NCBI GenBank assembly: GCA_006384855.1 | Contig: VCJN01002757.1 | Span: 1-64,000, forward strand | From: Tetraselmis striata | Lineage: Eukaryota; Chlorophyta; Chlorodendrophyceae; Chlorodendrales; Chlorodendraceae | DNA length: 64,000 nt | Direction: 5' to 3' | In this document: positions 23,000 to 35,800 of the stretch, in pieces | How positions within the stretch are numbered: position 1 is the first letter of the stretch | Layout: the number at the start of each line of letters is the position of its first letter | Translations under genes and position numbers: made by a program | Notes under the pieces: model-generated | Databases searched by the model: none | What the model saw: the letters and a program-made list of their open reading frames with translations, nothing else | What the model was told of the DNA's origin: nothing

Positions 23000-24980
23000 C
23001 TGGTACCGTCGCGCCGCACACTACGACCGCGATGCGAGCGCCTACACCGACAAATGGTGGTTCTCAGGTGGTCGCACTGCAAGTGATGCCATGCCATGCG
23101 CAACGCGTACGTACACGCCGTAGGCATGCGAGGCGCCAGAACGCGTTACGCTCCAGCAAGGTGACGGACATACGCGCCCGCGGGTCCTTGCGGCGCGCGG
23201 CGGGGGGGGGGGGGGGGGGGGGGGGGCGTGTACTTGTAGTACCGGTACCTGGACTACCTAGCTTACCGGCAGCGGGTCGCGCTGATGCTTGATGGCGCCT
23301 CGATGGGCATGACAACTGCGTATACATGTACCGGTACGCGCCGGCGTACACCTAGCTGGAATAACGGGTGTTAACCCGGACACCGCCGGTGTCTTTGGCG
23401 CGACCTCAATCATCCATGAGTGGCACCCGAAGTAACCTCGTACATACCGTCGCATGACATATGATCGCGATGTACTTAGTACATGTGCGCGAGGGACGAT
23501 GTTCACCGCGGGCAGATGGTCCTTGTCGTGATAACACATCGTCGTAATTATGCGGCACATACACGCCGGCATGCCCCGCATGACCTGCGATGCGCTAGTT
23601 CTCGTTGCGCTTCGGCAATATATCGGCGGTCATGCGCACTTGTGCATATCGGCCACGGGGGTCGCAAAAGTACGTCGAACTAGCTTTACTATACCAGCAG
23701 CGTAGAACGTTGATGATGATCGACGCAGTGTCGAGCGGAACTGTGTACACGCCCGCATACACCTAGCTGGACCAACGGGTGTTTGTACTTCGGGCGCCGT
23801 TGTCTTATTGTCTACGGCGTAGGATACCATCTTTGAGGGGCAGATCACCTCGTACCACTGTCGCGCCACGCACGATCGCGACGCGTGCGGCTATGCGCCC
23901 GCTCGGACGATGTGTACCGGCAGAGGGTCTCTCATCTGAATGCGCCCGGTCATACGCTGCGCGTACATGCCGGCGTGCCTTACATAGCGTCTCGCTGCGC
24001 TTCGGCGATGTAACGGTCATATGCAACCGGCGATATCGGCGTGAGGGGTCGGAGAAGTATGTCGAACTAGCTTACATGCAGCGGATCACGCTGCAAATGA
24101 CGCTGCGTCGAGCGCAACTGCGTACACGCCGACGTACACCTGGATGGACCCACGGGTGTTTGTATTTCGGGCGCCATTGTGAGTGGCGTAACCTAAGTCT
24201 TTGGTGAGGGGCCGCAGCCGAAGTAATAACCTCGTACTAAAACCGTCGCGATCACGATGCGTACGGCCGTAATGGTATACGCTCGCTCAGCTGAAGTTTA
24301 CCTTGCGCTAATTTCCTCGCACAACAGCCGCAACATGCACGATCGTGATGCGTATTATGCTCACTCAAACGAAGGTAGCTGGCAGATGGTTCCATTGTAG
24401 ACGACGCCCCGTCGTGCGTGGCGCGTACGCGCCGGCGTGCCTTGCGGGACCTGCGAGGCACGAGTTCTTGTTGCACCCCACCTATGTGTCGGTCTTACGC
24501 ACCCGCGGATATCGGCACGGGGGTCGGAGAAGTATCCAAAACTAGCTTACCGGCAGCGGATCACCCCGCTGATGACGCTACGATGAGCGCATCTGCATAC
24601 ACCCCGGCTTACACCTAGCTGGACCAGCGGCGGTTGAAAGTTTGAAACCGGGCGTCGTTGTGTACCGCGTACCCCATATCTTAGGGCAGCCGAAGTAACC
24701 TCTTACTGTCGCGCCAGCCATGATCGTGATGCGTACGCTAATTAGGACGAAGTTACCGGGAAAGTGGTCCCTCAGCTGATAACGCCCCGTCGTAGGTGGT
24801 GCGTACACACCGCCGGCGTGCCTTGCAGAACCTGCACGGCGGTAGCTCTCGAGGGCTTTACCTATAGGTCGGTCATACGCAGCTGGCGAGATCGGCACGA
24901 GGGGACGGATCAGTACCTCAAACTAACATGCATGCAGCTTTTCAGCTGTTGATGATGCTGCGATGGGCGTCATTAAGGTG
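23000..24980. repeat. Tandem array of about 420-bp units inside the retrotransposon
   Basis: Four to five diverged units starting near 23005, 23440, 23858, 24235 and 24705. Each unit runs in the order 'aagtaacctcgtac', 'ccgtcgcg', 'cacgatcg(c/t)ga(c/t)gcgt', 'tacacgccggc(g/a)tgcc', 'atatcggc', 'ggggtcggagaagtat', 'aactagcttac', 'cagcggatcac', 'tacacctagctgga' and 'gggcgccgttgt'. An isolated further unit is at 27830-28115, next to the right-hand repeats. G25 at 23202-23226 interrupts the first unit. No long frame is conserved among units, so they look non-coding. Confidence 0.8.
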
Positions 24981-25554
24981 GTGGAATATTGCTCGCGGAG
25001 GACTTGAAATATTGGCATATCTGAATACGAATGATCCAGTGGGGCGAAGTGCCCGTCACCGCAACGCGGGCGGCCAAGTGGGCCGCGGCAGCCCAGCCCG
25101 TCTACGATTTGGCACTGGCCACGGGGTGGGTGCCGCGCGGGCGCAGCTGGCCGTGGTCATCGTTAAGAAGCAGTGGTGCTCCGCCGTTTTTTTCTCAGTC
25201 GGCGGGGGCATGCCTACTTGCCGGAGTTCTACGCAGCGCGTGACACACTCCTCACCGGCATGCCGTCGAGCCTAACGGCCGAGTGAGACCCGGATGAGCT
25301 GTGTCGCGTCGGCGACCCGGCCATCGCGGAGCTCGCGCGGTGCCGTGTGATCGAGGGGTGCACCCCGAGCGAGGACGTGGTACTCGCGCGGCCGTTTCTT
25401 TTGGGCAATGACGGACCGAGTATACGCTATGGGACAAGTCGGGTTTACATTTGCTGCTGGACGATGCGGAATTATTGGCACCGTTGCATGAAGTACGATC
25501 CGAACCGGGTGTACCATAAGGTGCTGCAGCCATTCCACGATTTCGAGGATTATT

Positions 25555-25935
25555 ACGTCGGACGCATCAGGTTTCGCATCAGGCGGCGCCTAATGGCGCA
25601 ATTAACGGATGCATTATGGCTTTGCGCATGAGCAGTTGACTCGTACAAATCTCGGCATGTCATCGAACATGTGGAATGGTACTTGGTTCCGGGTTTGATA
25701 TGGGCCGGGGTTACGCGGTTAACGCATTTTGTTCTGACTGGACAATACAACGACCATACTCGCGGTTCACAAGGGCAGTTGGACGTACTCCCACATCGAC
25801 AAGTTACTGCTCGCGCACCACAAAATGTGCCAGACAAAATGTGCACCACAAACCGCAACGCAAGTTGTGGCACGACATATTCCGGGTAAAGACAACGGAC
25901 TGGCAAACAGCGTGTCCCGATTAATGGGTGGCTGG
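25555..25935 (+). pseudogene. RNase H domain remnant of the retrotransposon
   Basis: In one frame, with stops, the ordered RNase H motifs can be read: SDASGFASGGA at about 25558, LDNTTTILAVHKGSW at 25738, and VVARHIPGKDNGLANSVSRL at about 25870. This is the form found in DIRS-type elements. The usual Asp of the last motif (AD.LSR) is Asn here, and the frame carries several stop codons, so the enzyme is inactive. Confidence 0.8.
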
Positions 25936-26420
25936 ACGATCAAGAACGGCGGCTGCCGCTGGATAGCTTCCAACGCCTCCTCAGCGATGTCGGAACCTTC
26001 GTCGTGGATGCGTGCTCAGATCCCCTCAGCCGGAAAAGCTTGGTGCGCGGTCTTCTGGTCGGCAGTCGATTGCTGCCTTCGACATTAGTGACTGAGCCGG
26101 CATGTTTACTGCAACCCGCCGTTCGCGCGGATCAAAGCAATTCTCGATCACCTTTTGGCCGAGTTTCATGTGGCCCCCACCCAGGACGCATGCCACGTTC
26201 GTACTACCGACGTGGTTCTCTGCACTGTGATGGGAATTGCTCGCCAGGGCCCGCGTAGTCGTGGGTTATTTTCGGCAAGGCAAGACTATGTTTACGCGCC
26301 ACGACGGGCACCCCACGTCGCGAGAGCAACCGGTACCGCAGCATCGCGTTTCCCCAGAGTGGGGCGTCGTACGAATTCATTTCCCTTCTGTGTAGTTGCC
26401 GGAGGCCAGCGCCCCGCATG
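25936..26420 (+). pseudogene. Adenine-methyltransferase-like domain remnant of the retrotransposon
   Basis: Following RNase H after a frame change: LPLDSFQRLLSDVGTFVVDA, then CSDPLSRKS, and about 20 residues later HVYCNPPFARIKAILDHLL with APTQDACHV. An NPP(F/Y/W) motif after a VD(A/V).. block is the signature of the phage-type N6-adenine methyltransferase that DIRS and PAT elements carry behind RNase H. Frameshifts break it. Confidence 0.62.
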
Positions 26421-26659
26421 ACGTCGACCTACCATGTGTTTTGCATGTTAGGCAAAACACGGGCGGACTGTCTATTGTTGCGCGGACTATGGGACGATGG
26501 CTTTGCGGGAACTGCGCGGGGCGAAGAGACACCGGTGCGCCTGAATAATTTTCATGTATAGCGTGCAATTTGCCATATGGATCAGCTGGTCATGCTGCTG
26601 AATGGACCATACTAGGACAATTGGCGGACAACGTGTACGTGGAAGCACATCGCCATATA

Positions 26660-27400
26660 TAGGACGTCATTTAGGGAAACCTATGAGGCGTCGCTAGCCA
26701 TTTTCGATCGGTTATGCAGTGCAAGAAGTGTGTCCCCCCCTTCCCGCAACGGTGGAATTATTGCAAACATTTACTGCACATTGCATATTTGTGACTTAAA
26801 ACATGAACCTACAACGGTAGGACCTAGAATACCCACTATCAATGATTTGCATGAGCGTCAGCTTCACTCGTTGATACGCGATGGATGGGCGTTGACAAAC
26901 CCGTGCCATGAGGCGGCGGTCCATGAACTATTGAAGGTGTTAGCCAAACGGGTTGTGCGCATCAAGCCCAGCACACACCAGGCACTCACCGCCTTAGTCG
27001 AATTCCGCAATATTTACATGCGGGGTTTCAACCTTAGCCGGTCAGATGGTCTCCCACCAACGGTTATGCCTCGTGTGTTTGAACCTATATTTAGGCTGTA
27101 TGCGGAGAGGCGCTACAACGCAGCTTTGGATAAAATACCGCCGTATTCTCCCATGTGGGTAAACAACATTATTTGATTCAGACGTGCGAATTTGCAAAAA
27201 TTCACACTCTCCACACCCGTACATTCGCATCTGCGTAAATGCCGTTAAAAGTGTGGACATGCGAGCAGCTTTGGCTTATATTCAAGATATCGCATCATTA
27301 CATATAAGACCGGTGCCGCTGCTAGAATAGTACGTGAAGGTATTTCGGCTTCGTCCGACAAGTGGATTTTGGCTCATACCACCAACCACACCGAGGTCGA
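26660..27400 (+). pseudogene. Possible tyrosine-recombinase remnant
   Basis: FRETYEASLAIFDRLCSARS at about 26671, then after a shift at a C7 run PLPATVELLQTFTAHCIF, resembles the N-terminal core-binding part of tyrosine recombinases (YEASL.IF...C then PAT). An open frame of 148 codons follows (26730-27176). I could not find the catalytic R...HxxR...Y residues, so the call rests on position and the first segment only. Confidence 0.35.
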
Positions 27401-28157
27401 GGCCGGCTAAAATAATATCTAGCAAACCTTATGCTGGATTTTCAGTAGCATAATTATATAAGGAAGCACACGTCAGGGCATATCCCGATGATGCAGCCCG
27501 CACCGAGGATTTGCCGCGGATTTCCAAACATTCGGGCTGGAAGTCACCCGCCACTTGGTTGTGGAATAACGAGTATGATGTGAGAGTCGGCGGTTGATGG
27601 CGGTTGTGGGCCATTGGGCATGTATGAAGGATAACGCGATGAATGCACGTTTTCGCACATATGTGGCACATATTTTGATGTTGATTCGTAATTTATAATT
27701 ACAAGCCAACATTCAGCGCAGCGCGCAGCACGCGCTTCAGTAAAAAAACTCAAACCGTCGTGCCATGCACGAGCGCGCTGCATGAGCCTGCACGGATGAA
27801 ATTCTCTGGCGGAATGACTTCTTTGCTGATGACGGCATGCTGTACGCAGCGCGTACACACATACATGCCTCGCCGATATCATGCGTAGGGTTAGCTCGGC
27901 TGGTGCCCTGCAGATACGCCAAGCATACACAATGGAAGGGTTCGGGGGACGGGCTAGATGCACACGGGTCGGAGATGCACCCGGAGCTATCTTCCCGGTA
28001 GCGAGCACGCCGTTGACGACGTCGCGGGTTGCGCAGCCACGTATACGTCAGCGTACACTTGGCTGATCCAGAGGGTGTTAAAACGGGCGCCGTTGCCTAA
28101 GGCGTAACCTGAAGTCCGTGAGCAGTGGAGTATATTGGGAGTCGTTAGATATAATGT

Positions 28158-28330
28158 ATGGGCTGCTCTTCGCTAATATCGAATACATCGATGAAGCTAT
28201 AGCCGGCATGACCTCATACTGGCTAAGGCTACTGTGCGGCATGCGCCACTTCGAGCAAACCGTGCAATATATTGCATTTATTACGTTGCATTGATTGTGG
28301 CGGCCCATCTCCTCCAAAAAGGTCTATTTC
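28158..28330 (+). repeat. Split direct repeat Y, first copy
   Basis: Matches 28728-28883: 'ctgctcttc', 'atc(g/t)atgaagctatag(c)', 'ggctactgtgcggca', 'ttcgagcaaac' and 'ttgattgtggcg...cctccaaaaa'. Confidence 0.8.
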
Positions 28331-28668
28331 GCCAACTTCGGAGCTGTGGTGACAGTGGTGGCGAAATGATGTTTTTGGAAGAGGCGGCAATGGCGCGTGC
28401 GTCGCGCGCTCTCCGCATAAGCATACCGTGCTCCAAAATTTAAGTAACTAATCATTCAATGCCTACCGACAACTTTTGCTGCAGCAACAACGGGAGAAGC
28501 GTTGCCCTCCAACCGGCAACTACGGCAGTAGGAGCAACTACGGAAGAGGAATATCAATCGACACTTGGTCAGGGTGTAGTGGGCCGCGGGGGTTGGAGGA
28601 ACCTCGGCTATCCCACTACAAATAGTTTGGAGGTCTGCAAGATCCGGCTCAGTTCCGGCTTTTTAATC
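28324..28668 (+). repeat. Split direct repeat X, right copy
   Basis: Partner of 21768-22122, ending in the same 'ccggctttttaatc'. It is preceded and followed by copies of repeat Y. Confidence 0.85.
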
Positions 28669-28727
28669 GTTGCCGCCCACCTCGCCCCACGCGATTAAGC
28701 CAAAGGAGTAGGAGTCTAGACTAAGGA

Positions 28728-28883
28728 ACTGACTGCTCTTCAGGAATCCGGAGCATCTATGAAGCTATAGCTGGCACCTCAAGCTGGCTACTGTGCGGCA
28801 GGGGCCAATTCGAGCAAACATGTACTGCGTTTGTGTCTCAATTGATTGTGGCGCGGTCAGCAGCCCCTCCAAAAACGTCAGGA
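28728..28883 (+). repeat. Split direct repeat Y, second copy
   Basis: Terminal copy of Y; marks the right end of the element. Confidence 0.8.
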
Positions 28884-29887
28884 TTGTCAAGTACCCGGGT
28901 ACGAGTAGGTTCAACGAGTGCGCGGCCTATGCGCGCGCTCGCTGATGATATGATGCGCAGCGCGGGCGCCGCCTGGTACAGGGTACGAAGTGCTGCCGCC
29001 TGCGGCCACTCACTGTCTCACGTCTCATGGTCGCTAGCGAGATGGAATCCTAACCCGTAGCTCGGACTGGCTGAGGCGGCAGCCACTCCGGCCACTCGCA
29101 GACACCAAGTTAGCTGTGGCGCACACGATAACTGCCACTTCTGTTCTGCGCGGAGAAACCCCCCTTATCGGGACCAGAGGCGTAGTACGCGCAATGGTGG
29201 CGCCCCCGGTAGGCGCGCCGTTCCGGCGCGTCGTGTACTTCAACGGCAGTGCCTGCCGCGGCGAGACAGCGGAGCCGCTGCCCGTAACGGCGTGGCGCAT
29301 GGCTACTGCGGCAGCCGTCAGGTGCTCTGTCACGCAGATGACTGCCCGTGGACATGGCCGCGCCTCGCTATCGAGAGACTGGTCTTTCTATCGAGGGACT
29401 GGTCTTTCCCTCTCGCATTGAGGCCGGGGCGCCACAAATAACCGTCGATACAGTATACCACTACGACCGGCACGCATTAATAGCTCGAAGAAGTCGCGGT
29501 ATTCGGTGTGACGGTACGGGGAGGCGCGCTACAAGCTGATGTGACTACGGATACAGTTACCGCGGTCGCATGCACGTACTAGCAGCATCCCCGTCGCCGT
29601 GTGTGCAGTAGGGCGAAGTGGCGCGACACCTTAGGCGTGGCGAGCTTTGCAAAGAAACTTGAGCTAAATGAGCCTTAGTGCGCGGGTGGTTCGCGGCGAT
29701 TGGAACAAACTGCAGCAAACCCGCGCGAGCGTTACCCCCCCCCCCCCTCTCCCCCCTCCCCGAGCGACCCAGCAGATAATCTCGAGACTAATGTTCCTTT
29801 ATATGCAGTTTGGTAGCTTATCACAGTCTTGCGCGTTTCTATGTAGTCCTACTTGCATCTCATTTGCGGTGTGGCCTGTGCAGATGT
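28884..29887. other. Spacer before the coiled-coil gene
   Basis: No gene read. A small duplication of 'tctatcgag(a/g)gactggtctttc' lies at about 29367-29410, and a C run at about 29736-29747. The coiled-coil promoter should be here. Confidence 0.35.
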
Positions 29888-32800
29888 ATGAACCATGCCT
29901 GCGAAGAGCTGGCCAAGGTTCCGCGGCAGGAGAGCCAGGCGGCGCAGCTGCAGTCGCTGCGCAACGCCAAGAAGCGGCTGGAGGCGGAGCTGGAGGAATG
30001 CAACGCCAACGCGCAGCTGAAGCGCTTCAAGCTGCTGCAGAATGACATGAAGGTTCACGCCCGCGCCCACCCACCCACCCGCCCAACTGTGGCTGCGGTC
30101 CCTAGGGCTGGGTGCCGACTGCCGACTTTCGGCGAAGCTCTCGCACTCACGTGGCCGCGTCGGCCGCCAACAGGAGGCGGACAAGATCATCGAGGTGCTG
30201 TGCACGGAGCTGTGCATGCGGGGTGCCGGGCCGCAGGAGTTGGACGAGCTCCTGGATCGGAAGGTCCTGCGGGGAGAGCGTGTGTACGGCGCCAGCAGGT
30301 GACGCATGTGCCTCTATGGTGTGGTCCCATAGAGGCACGGGCGTCTCCTGCGGAGAAGAGGGCGCAGTCCGCACAAGTGGAGGGGTGCTGTGCTAATCGG
30401 AATGGCATGCGGCAGGGGGAAGGGGGTGGACTATCGGGGACTGGAAGGATGGCAGCCTCCGCTAACCTCTCGTCTTGCGTGTGCTCCCTGAAGGGAGCTG
30501 CTGCAGCGCGAGATTCGGCAGCTCCGCGCCCTGCAGGAAGGCGACGCCATCACCTCCCAGACGTCCACGCTGAGGGGCGGCGCCCGCAGCCAGGACCTGT
30601 GCCGCGCCCCGCGCCCCGCGCAGCGCCGTGAGCCGTCAGCGTACATCGAGGCGAGCGCACCTTCCGCCCGTGCTTGCACGGTTGCCTGGCCTGCTCGCCC
30701 TGCTGAAGGGGGGTGGCTGAATAGAGGGCGCGGATGTGCCGCGCGGATCTGCAGCTGATTGGCGACATCCAAACCATGATTGAGCGGCTGGTGACGGCGG
30801 CGGAGGACGTCCGCTGGGAGGTGCCAGTGCCGCCGGAGGTGGCGGAGGCGGGTGTGCAGGTGGAGGGACTGGAGCCCACGGCCGCGGAGCGCCTGGCCAT
30901 GGAGCTGGAGCGGCTGCACGGGGTGGGTGCGGGGGGGCAGGCGCGCTGGGAGGGGCGCGCTGGGTGGTGCTTTGCACGTGGGAGGGGTCGCACGTTGGGG
31001 TTGTGCTCCGCGCCGAGTATCGCCGTCTGCTGTGGGATGTGGCGGCAGGTGGTGGACACCATGGGCGCGACCCACCAGCACGTGCACGCCAAGGTGGTCG
31101 AGGCGACCGGCATCATGGATGAGAACCTCTCGGACCAAGAGAGGTGCGGCGGCCTCCTGCAGTGCCCCTCTGAGCCCGGTGAGAGCGCTGGTGAGCATGG
31201 CGATGGTGGAGGCGGAGCTGCCAGAAGGCGGTTCGATTATCTTTATAATCGCATACAGTAGAATTAAGCTGCTATGTATACAATCAGCTTAATGTTGGGT
31301 ATATATGGAAGTTATTGTTACATGACACAGTAAAATGCGACATAAGGACAAAATCGTTAATAGAATTACTATTATTTAAGTTTATATAATGGAGAATGGT
31401 TCCAGTCATAATTCTGGTTTGTACTAAAGTAGCTTAAAATGGATATGAGTATTTTCTTTTAAGCAATTCCAAAATGCCAAAGCGCACCTAACGCCCTATT
31501 CCGCGCGCCTTCAGGCAGGTGCTGATGAGGTCAAGGCTCGCGGATGCCAACGCACGCGCTGCGGCGGCTGCGGCGGCGGCGGAGAAGAGTGAGCAGGTGG
31601 CGCAGGGGCTCCGCGAGGAGGTTCTGCGCAGCAGGTGGCCATCGTCCCATAGCTGCGGCACCGGGATCTGCCTCCCTGCCAAGTGAATGGCGCTGCGGGA
31701 AAGGAATAAAGTGTGGGGGACAAAAAGGGGGGGGGGGGGGCACGACTTGTATCGCGCGGCCCGGCGCTGGTTCATTTCGTATTGGATGTGAGGCTGGGCC
31801 GTCGCGGGCGGGTGGTCATGCAGGGAGGCGCTGGAGGCACAGCGGGAGGCGCTCCAGGAGGCGCGGGCCCGGCTGACGGAGCGGGAGCGCGTCATCAACG
31901 AGCTGCAGAGCAGGCTTGTGTCGGAGCTGCAGGAAGTGCGGGAGGTGCAGGTCCGTGGTGTCCGGGGCGGGTTACTTGCGTCTCTCCGGCACATGAGATG
32001 TAGCGGGCGGGGTAGATGGAATGCAGGTCACGCAGAGCGGCATGGATGTCATAGTCATGATGCGCACTGGCGCCCACGGCACCCGGATGATAGCCGTGTC
32101 TCATGACTGGGCAACTGACCCGCGCATCTCCATGCGCTGACCTGCTCTCTCTGCAGGTCACCACTGCGCGCGACACAATGGCAACCATGACGCAGCACCA
32201 CACCCAGCAGGCGATTGTCATGAAGGGTACGTCGCAGCGCGAGGCGGGGATTGCCGGACTGGCAGCAGGGCTGCGGTGTTGTTCGGACGTAAACTCTAGA
32301 AACCCTGCGCCTGTGCTGACGCCATCCCCGCCCTGATGGACGCTCCTGGTGGGACAGATGTGCGGGAGGCGGCAGTGGGGAGCGCCGCCGCGGCCGCGGA
32401 CCACGGCCAGCGGATCGATGCACTAGCGGTTGCCCAGGCAAGTCTCCCTCTCGGCGATGCCGACATCGCCTGTCTGCGGGGCCTTTGGAGGCACACTAGC
32501 CCCTGGCTTGGGAGGTGCACCCACGTGGGATACCAGCAATCACCGTACGGCGTGCAGTTTTCACATCGTTACCCCTTGGCGTGGGAAGAAAGATTAATTT
32601 ATCTAAAGCTGGCAATGCTGAGGCTGGGTTGGTAATTGCTTGGGCCGAGGACGATTGGTACGGCATGATCTAAGGAATCAGTCTATTAGGATGGAGTTCA
32701 GCAATTATAATCCAGCGAAGCGTCGATTTTTCGGCGGTGAGCTTTATTGTCGTACGGGTACCCGTATAGTGCAGCGGATCGGGCCTTTAGGTGCATGACT

Positions 32801-35800
32801 AAAGCTCTTATCTATTGGCATGTACTACTAAGTACTATAATCCACCCAGCCGCCAGCCCACGGTCCTTAATTACACAGCCGTCCGATTACGATCTCACGG
32901 TTGGGAGGCTATGAGTACTGGTACTCGCTACTCGCTGCTGGTAATGGAAAAAGCGCTGGCAATGCAAACGCTCGCTGCTGGTACTTCAAAGCGCTGGCAA
33001 TGCAATTCATGGAACTGTAGGCCAGTGATATAGAACCCGTTCTTTTAAAATTTTCTGAAAAATCGACGCATCGCTGATTTAACTGTCAAGCTACTTCATA
33101 GAATACAATAGAAATGGAAAATATGCATAATTTGGAAAGAAAATGACAGAACATCTCAGTCGTATCGCGAATCAATTTCGCATCGCACTAAGGACATTGA
33201 GTTTTATTGCCCATTTTCCAGGAGATGTATAAGTGCATTGTTTGAAATTAGATAATGATAAAGGAATGCGGATCCGTCCACAACGATGAGATTTCGTTAA
33301 CAATCACTACGTGTGAATGGGTTCGGTCGGGGTCCATCCTAATCGTATCGAATTGTATCATCATGATGCTTGCAACTGGTACTGGTATCCGGTGTGAATT
33401 AACGCGCCTAAATCGCGTGTGTACCGATAACAATCAGAGATGGCGCGTTTGGTGAGGAATACACACGCCATGCTGTAATCAGGTGTAGGTAGACATGCAT
33501 GATCATACAATCCCTGGCGCTTAGTACTGCGTGTAAACAGTCTACTACGATGGACCTTCAGGAATAAAATAATAGCGGAATGCAATAGAAATTGGGAAAA
33601 ATGCTAGGAGGGTGGCAAATTAAACACGGCCAGGGACCGCCGTTCAAAATTACAATTCCGGCACATGTGTTGTATGTTGGGAAGACGCCGCTTTTCATGG
33701 AGCGCTTGTTCATGGGGCGTCCAGTAGGGTGACGGCGCCGCCAGAGCTGCTGCTGACGCCCTGCTGGCCACGCATGCATACCTTTAGGAGAAGCATGCGG
33801 CTGCCGCGCAGCGCACCGTGGCGGCTCTGGAGCGCGAGGCGGGCGAGCTGCGCTCCGCGGCGACCCGCCTGGAGCAGGACAACCGCAACATGACGCACAA
33901 GGTCACAGCCCAAGCAGGTGCGCCCCATGCGCCCACACAGGCTGCACCCAACAATGCTGTTCCCTTGCCATCAGGCGTGCGCAGGCGGCTGGGTGCTGAG
34001 AAAAACACGGCTTGTCCGTGCGCAGCGCTGCTGGGCCATGTGCGCCGTGCGGACCGGGAGATGGCGGACCGGCTGGGGACCAAGGTATTTCTGCTGGTGT
34101 TATAGCTGCTGCTCCGTGTGGGGCATTTATGCACAGCTTGCGATACACGATCGCGCCATGCGCCATCGCTGTGTGGACGAGTGGCTGCCATTGCCTCCCG
34201 ACCCAGCTGCGCCGCCCCCTCTGACATGACCCCGCACTCGACTTCACGCACAATGACGCCACCCTTTTCCAACACTCTCGGCAGGTGGCGGGCGCGCTGG
34301 GGCGCATCCTGCCCGACAAGCTCAATGTCAAGGGCGGCGGCATCCACCAAGGTGGGCATGCCATCCACGGGCACCGCCTGCTGGCATTGGGCAGCGGCTT
34401 GCCCGCCAGCACTGTGCTCGCACCGCCGCCAGCAGCTTGCATATTGATGTGGGCCGGCGCACGGACCGCCTCTCGATTTCGGGTGGCTGACTGGGTGCGC
34501 GCGATCAGGCACGGATGTGCCGCCAGCCAACCTGGGCGGGCCGCCTGGGCTGTGGGCCTATGACAACGCCAGCAATGCCAGCACCGTTACGGAAGGTGCG
34601 CGAGCTGCTATTCCACAGATGGGCCAAAGCTCCCGCCGGATGTTCCCATCTTGAGCCCGTTCACATCAGATGAAGCAGTGACTGTGAGTAACCCTTCCCA
34701 TCCTCCTTGCCGCGCCGCTCGCTGCTGCGGCAATGGCTGCAGATGCGGAGTCTCGCAGCGTGGTGGCGCCGCAGTGGTGGCTGACAGAGGAGGCCGCGGC
34801 GATGAAGCCGCCGCGCGGTGCCTCCGGCACGGCGGCGCAACGAGACACTCGCAGGTGGGTTGGCTATCTGCGACTCTCTGCGTGCAGGGCAAGGGGCACG
34901 CGGGTACGATGTGGGGCGCTTGTTTGGAGGGAGGGGGTAACATTGCCATTGAATCGATTCGCAATGTTTCGGCCGCCTCGCGCACGAGGTCACACACCTG
35001 CAGGTGGGCTCCACCCAAACACCGCGGATGCTGTCCAATGCATTGCTGAACGCCCAGAAATTCAGCAGCAGCGTATGTGCCCGAACCATGTAATCGAGTT
35101 CGCGGCCCCCCAATATTATGACTTGTTTTACAAAATCAAGCTCGGATATCTGTGTAGCTGTAGTGCTGCTCTTGGGTAGATGTCCTCATAGCTCTCTTCG
35201 CAAAGTGGGGGGGCGGGGGTCCGAAACAATATGGTATATTGCGAGCCCAATGTGCGGTTCCACTTCGCCAAGGAGTAATGTGTGCAGTCGAGAGGCCATG
35301 CCTCTCTTCACACCCAACCGCGCTTTCGGCCGCAATTCCGAGCACTTGCGATAGCTCTCCGCCTCCACGCAGGCACTGCAACCTGACGGGAGTGCTTCGC
35401 TCGTTTGCCGCCCGTCGCCGCTCTGCAACTGCCCCGCAACGCAGGCACGGGCTGGCCACTTGGCGCTCAGCAGCGTACACTTATCCTAGCGAGGACGGCG
35501 ACGAGGTTGAGCTCAGCGATGTGGAGTCGTGGGGCTCGCTGGAGGAGCTGCAGGCGCCAGGGGTGGCCCCGGGGGCGCGAGTGCACCCGCCTCCGAGGGC
35601 AGCTCCAAAGGCGACTGCAGACATGCGCGAGGGCGGCTCAAGCAAGGTGAGCGGCCGGAAGCCCGAGGTCGCCCGCGACGACAGTTGGCACCAAAGCCCC
35701 CGGCTGACACTACTACGGAGTGCAGTCCCAACAACGTGCGCCTTTGCGGCTCGCGGCAGCGGGTTTCGTCAGGGGTTGACGCTGGGCGCCGCTGAGCACA

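Larger units (their letters stand above)
21768..28883 (+). mobile_element. Decayed DIRS/PAT-like tyrosine-recombinase retrotransposon with split direct repeats
   Basis: Layout is repeat X (21768-22122), about 6 kb interior, then repeat Y (28158-28330), X again (28324-28668) and Y again (28728-28883). X1-interior-Y1-X2-Y2 is the split-direct-repeat arrangement of PAT/Ngaro-type tyrosine-recombinase retrotransposons. The interior carries, on the plus strand and in broken frames, an RNase H block (25555-25935), an adenine-methyltransferase-like block (25940-26300) and a possible recombinase N-terminal segment (26660-26790), the gene order of DIRS-group elements. Stops and frameshifts show it is dead. 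The repeats have diverged, so it is old. Reverse transcriptase motifs upstream of RNase H could not be read with confidence. Confidence 0.75.

Noticed and set aside
23000-24980. CRISPR array
   Set aside because: Units are about 420 bp, diverged along their whole length, with no short identical repeats or unique spacers, and the genome is eukaryotic.
21768-28668. Ordinary LTR retrotransposon with 350-bp LTRs
   Set aside because: The second repeat is embedded between two copies of another repeat and the interior has DIRS-type RNase H and methyltransferase motifs rather than integrase or protease.
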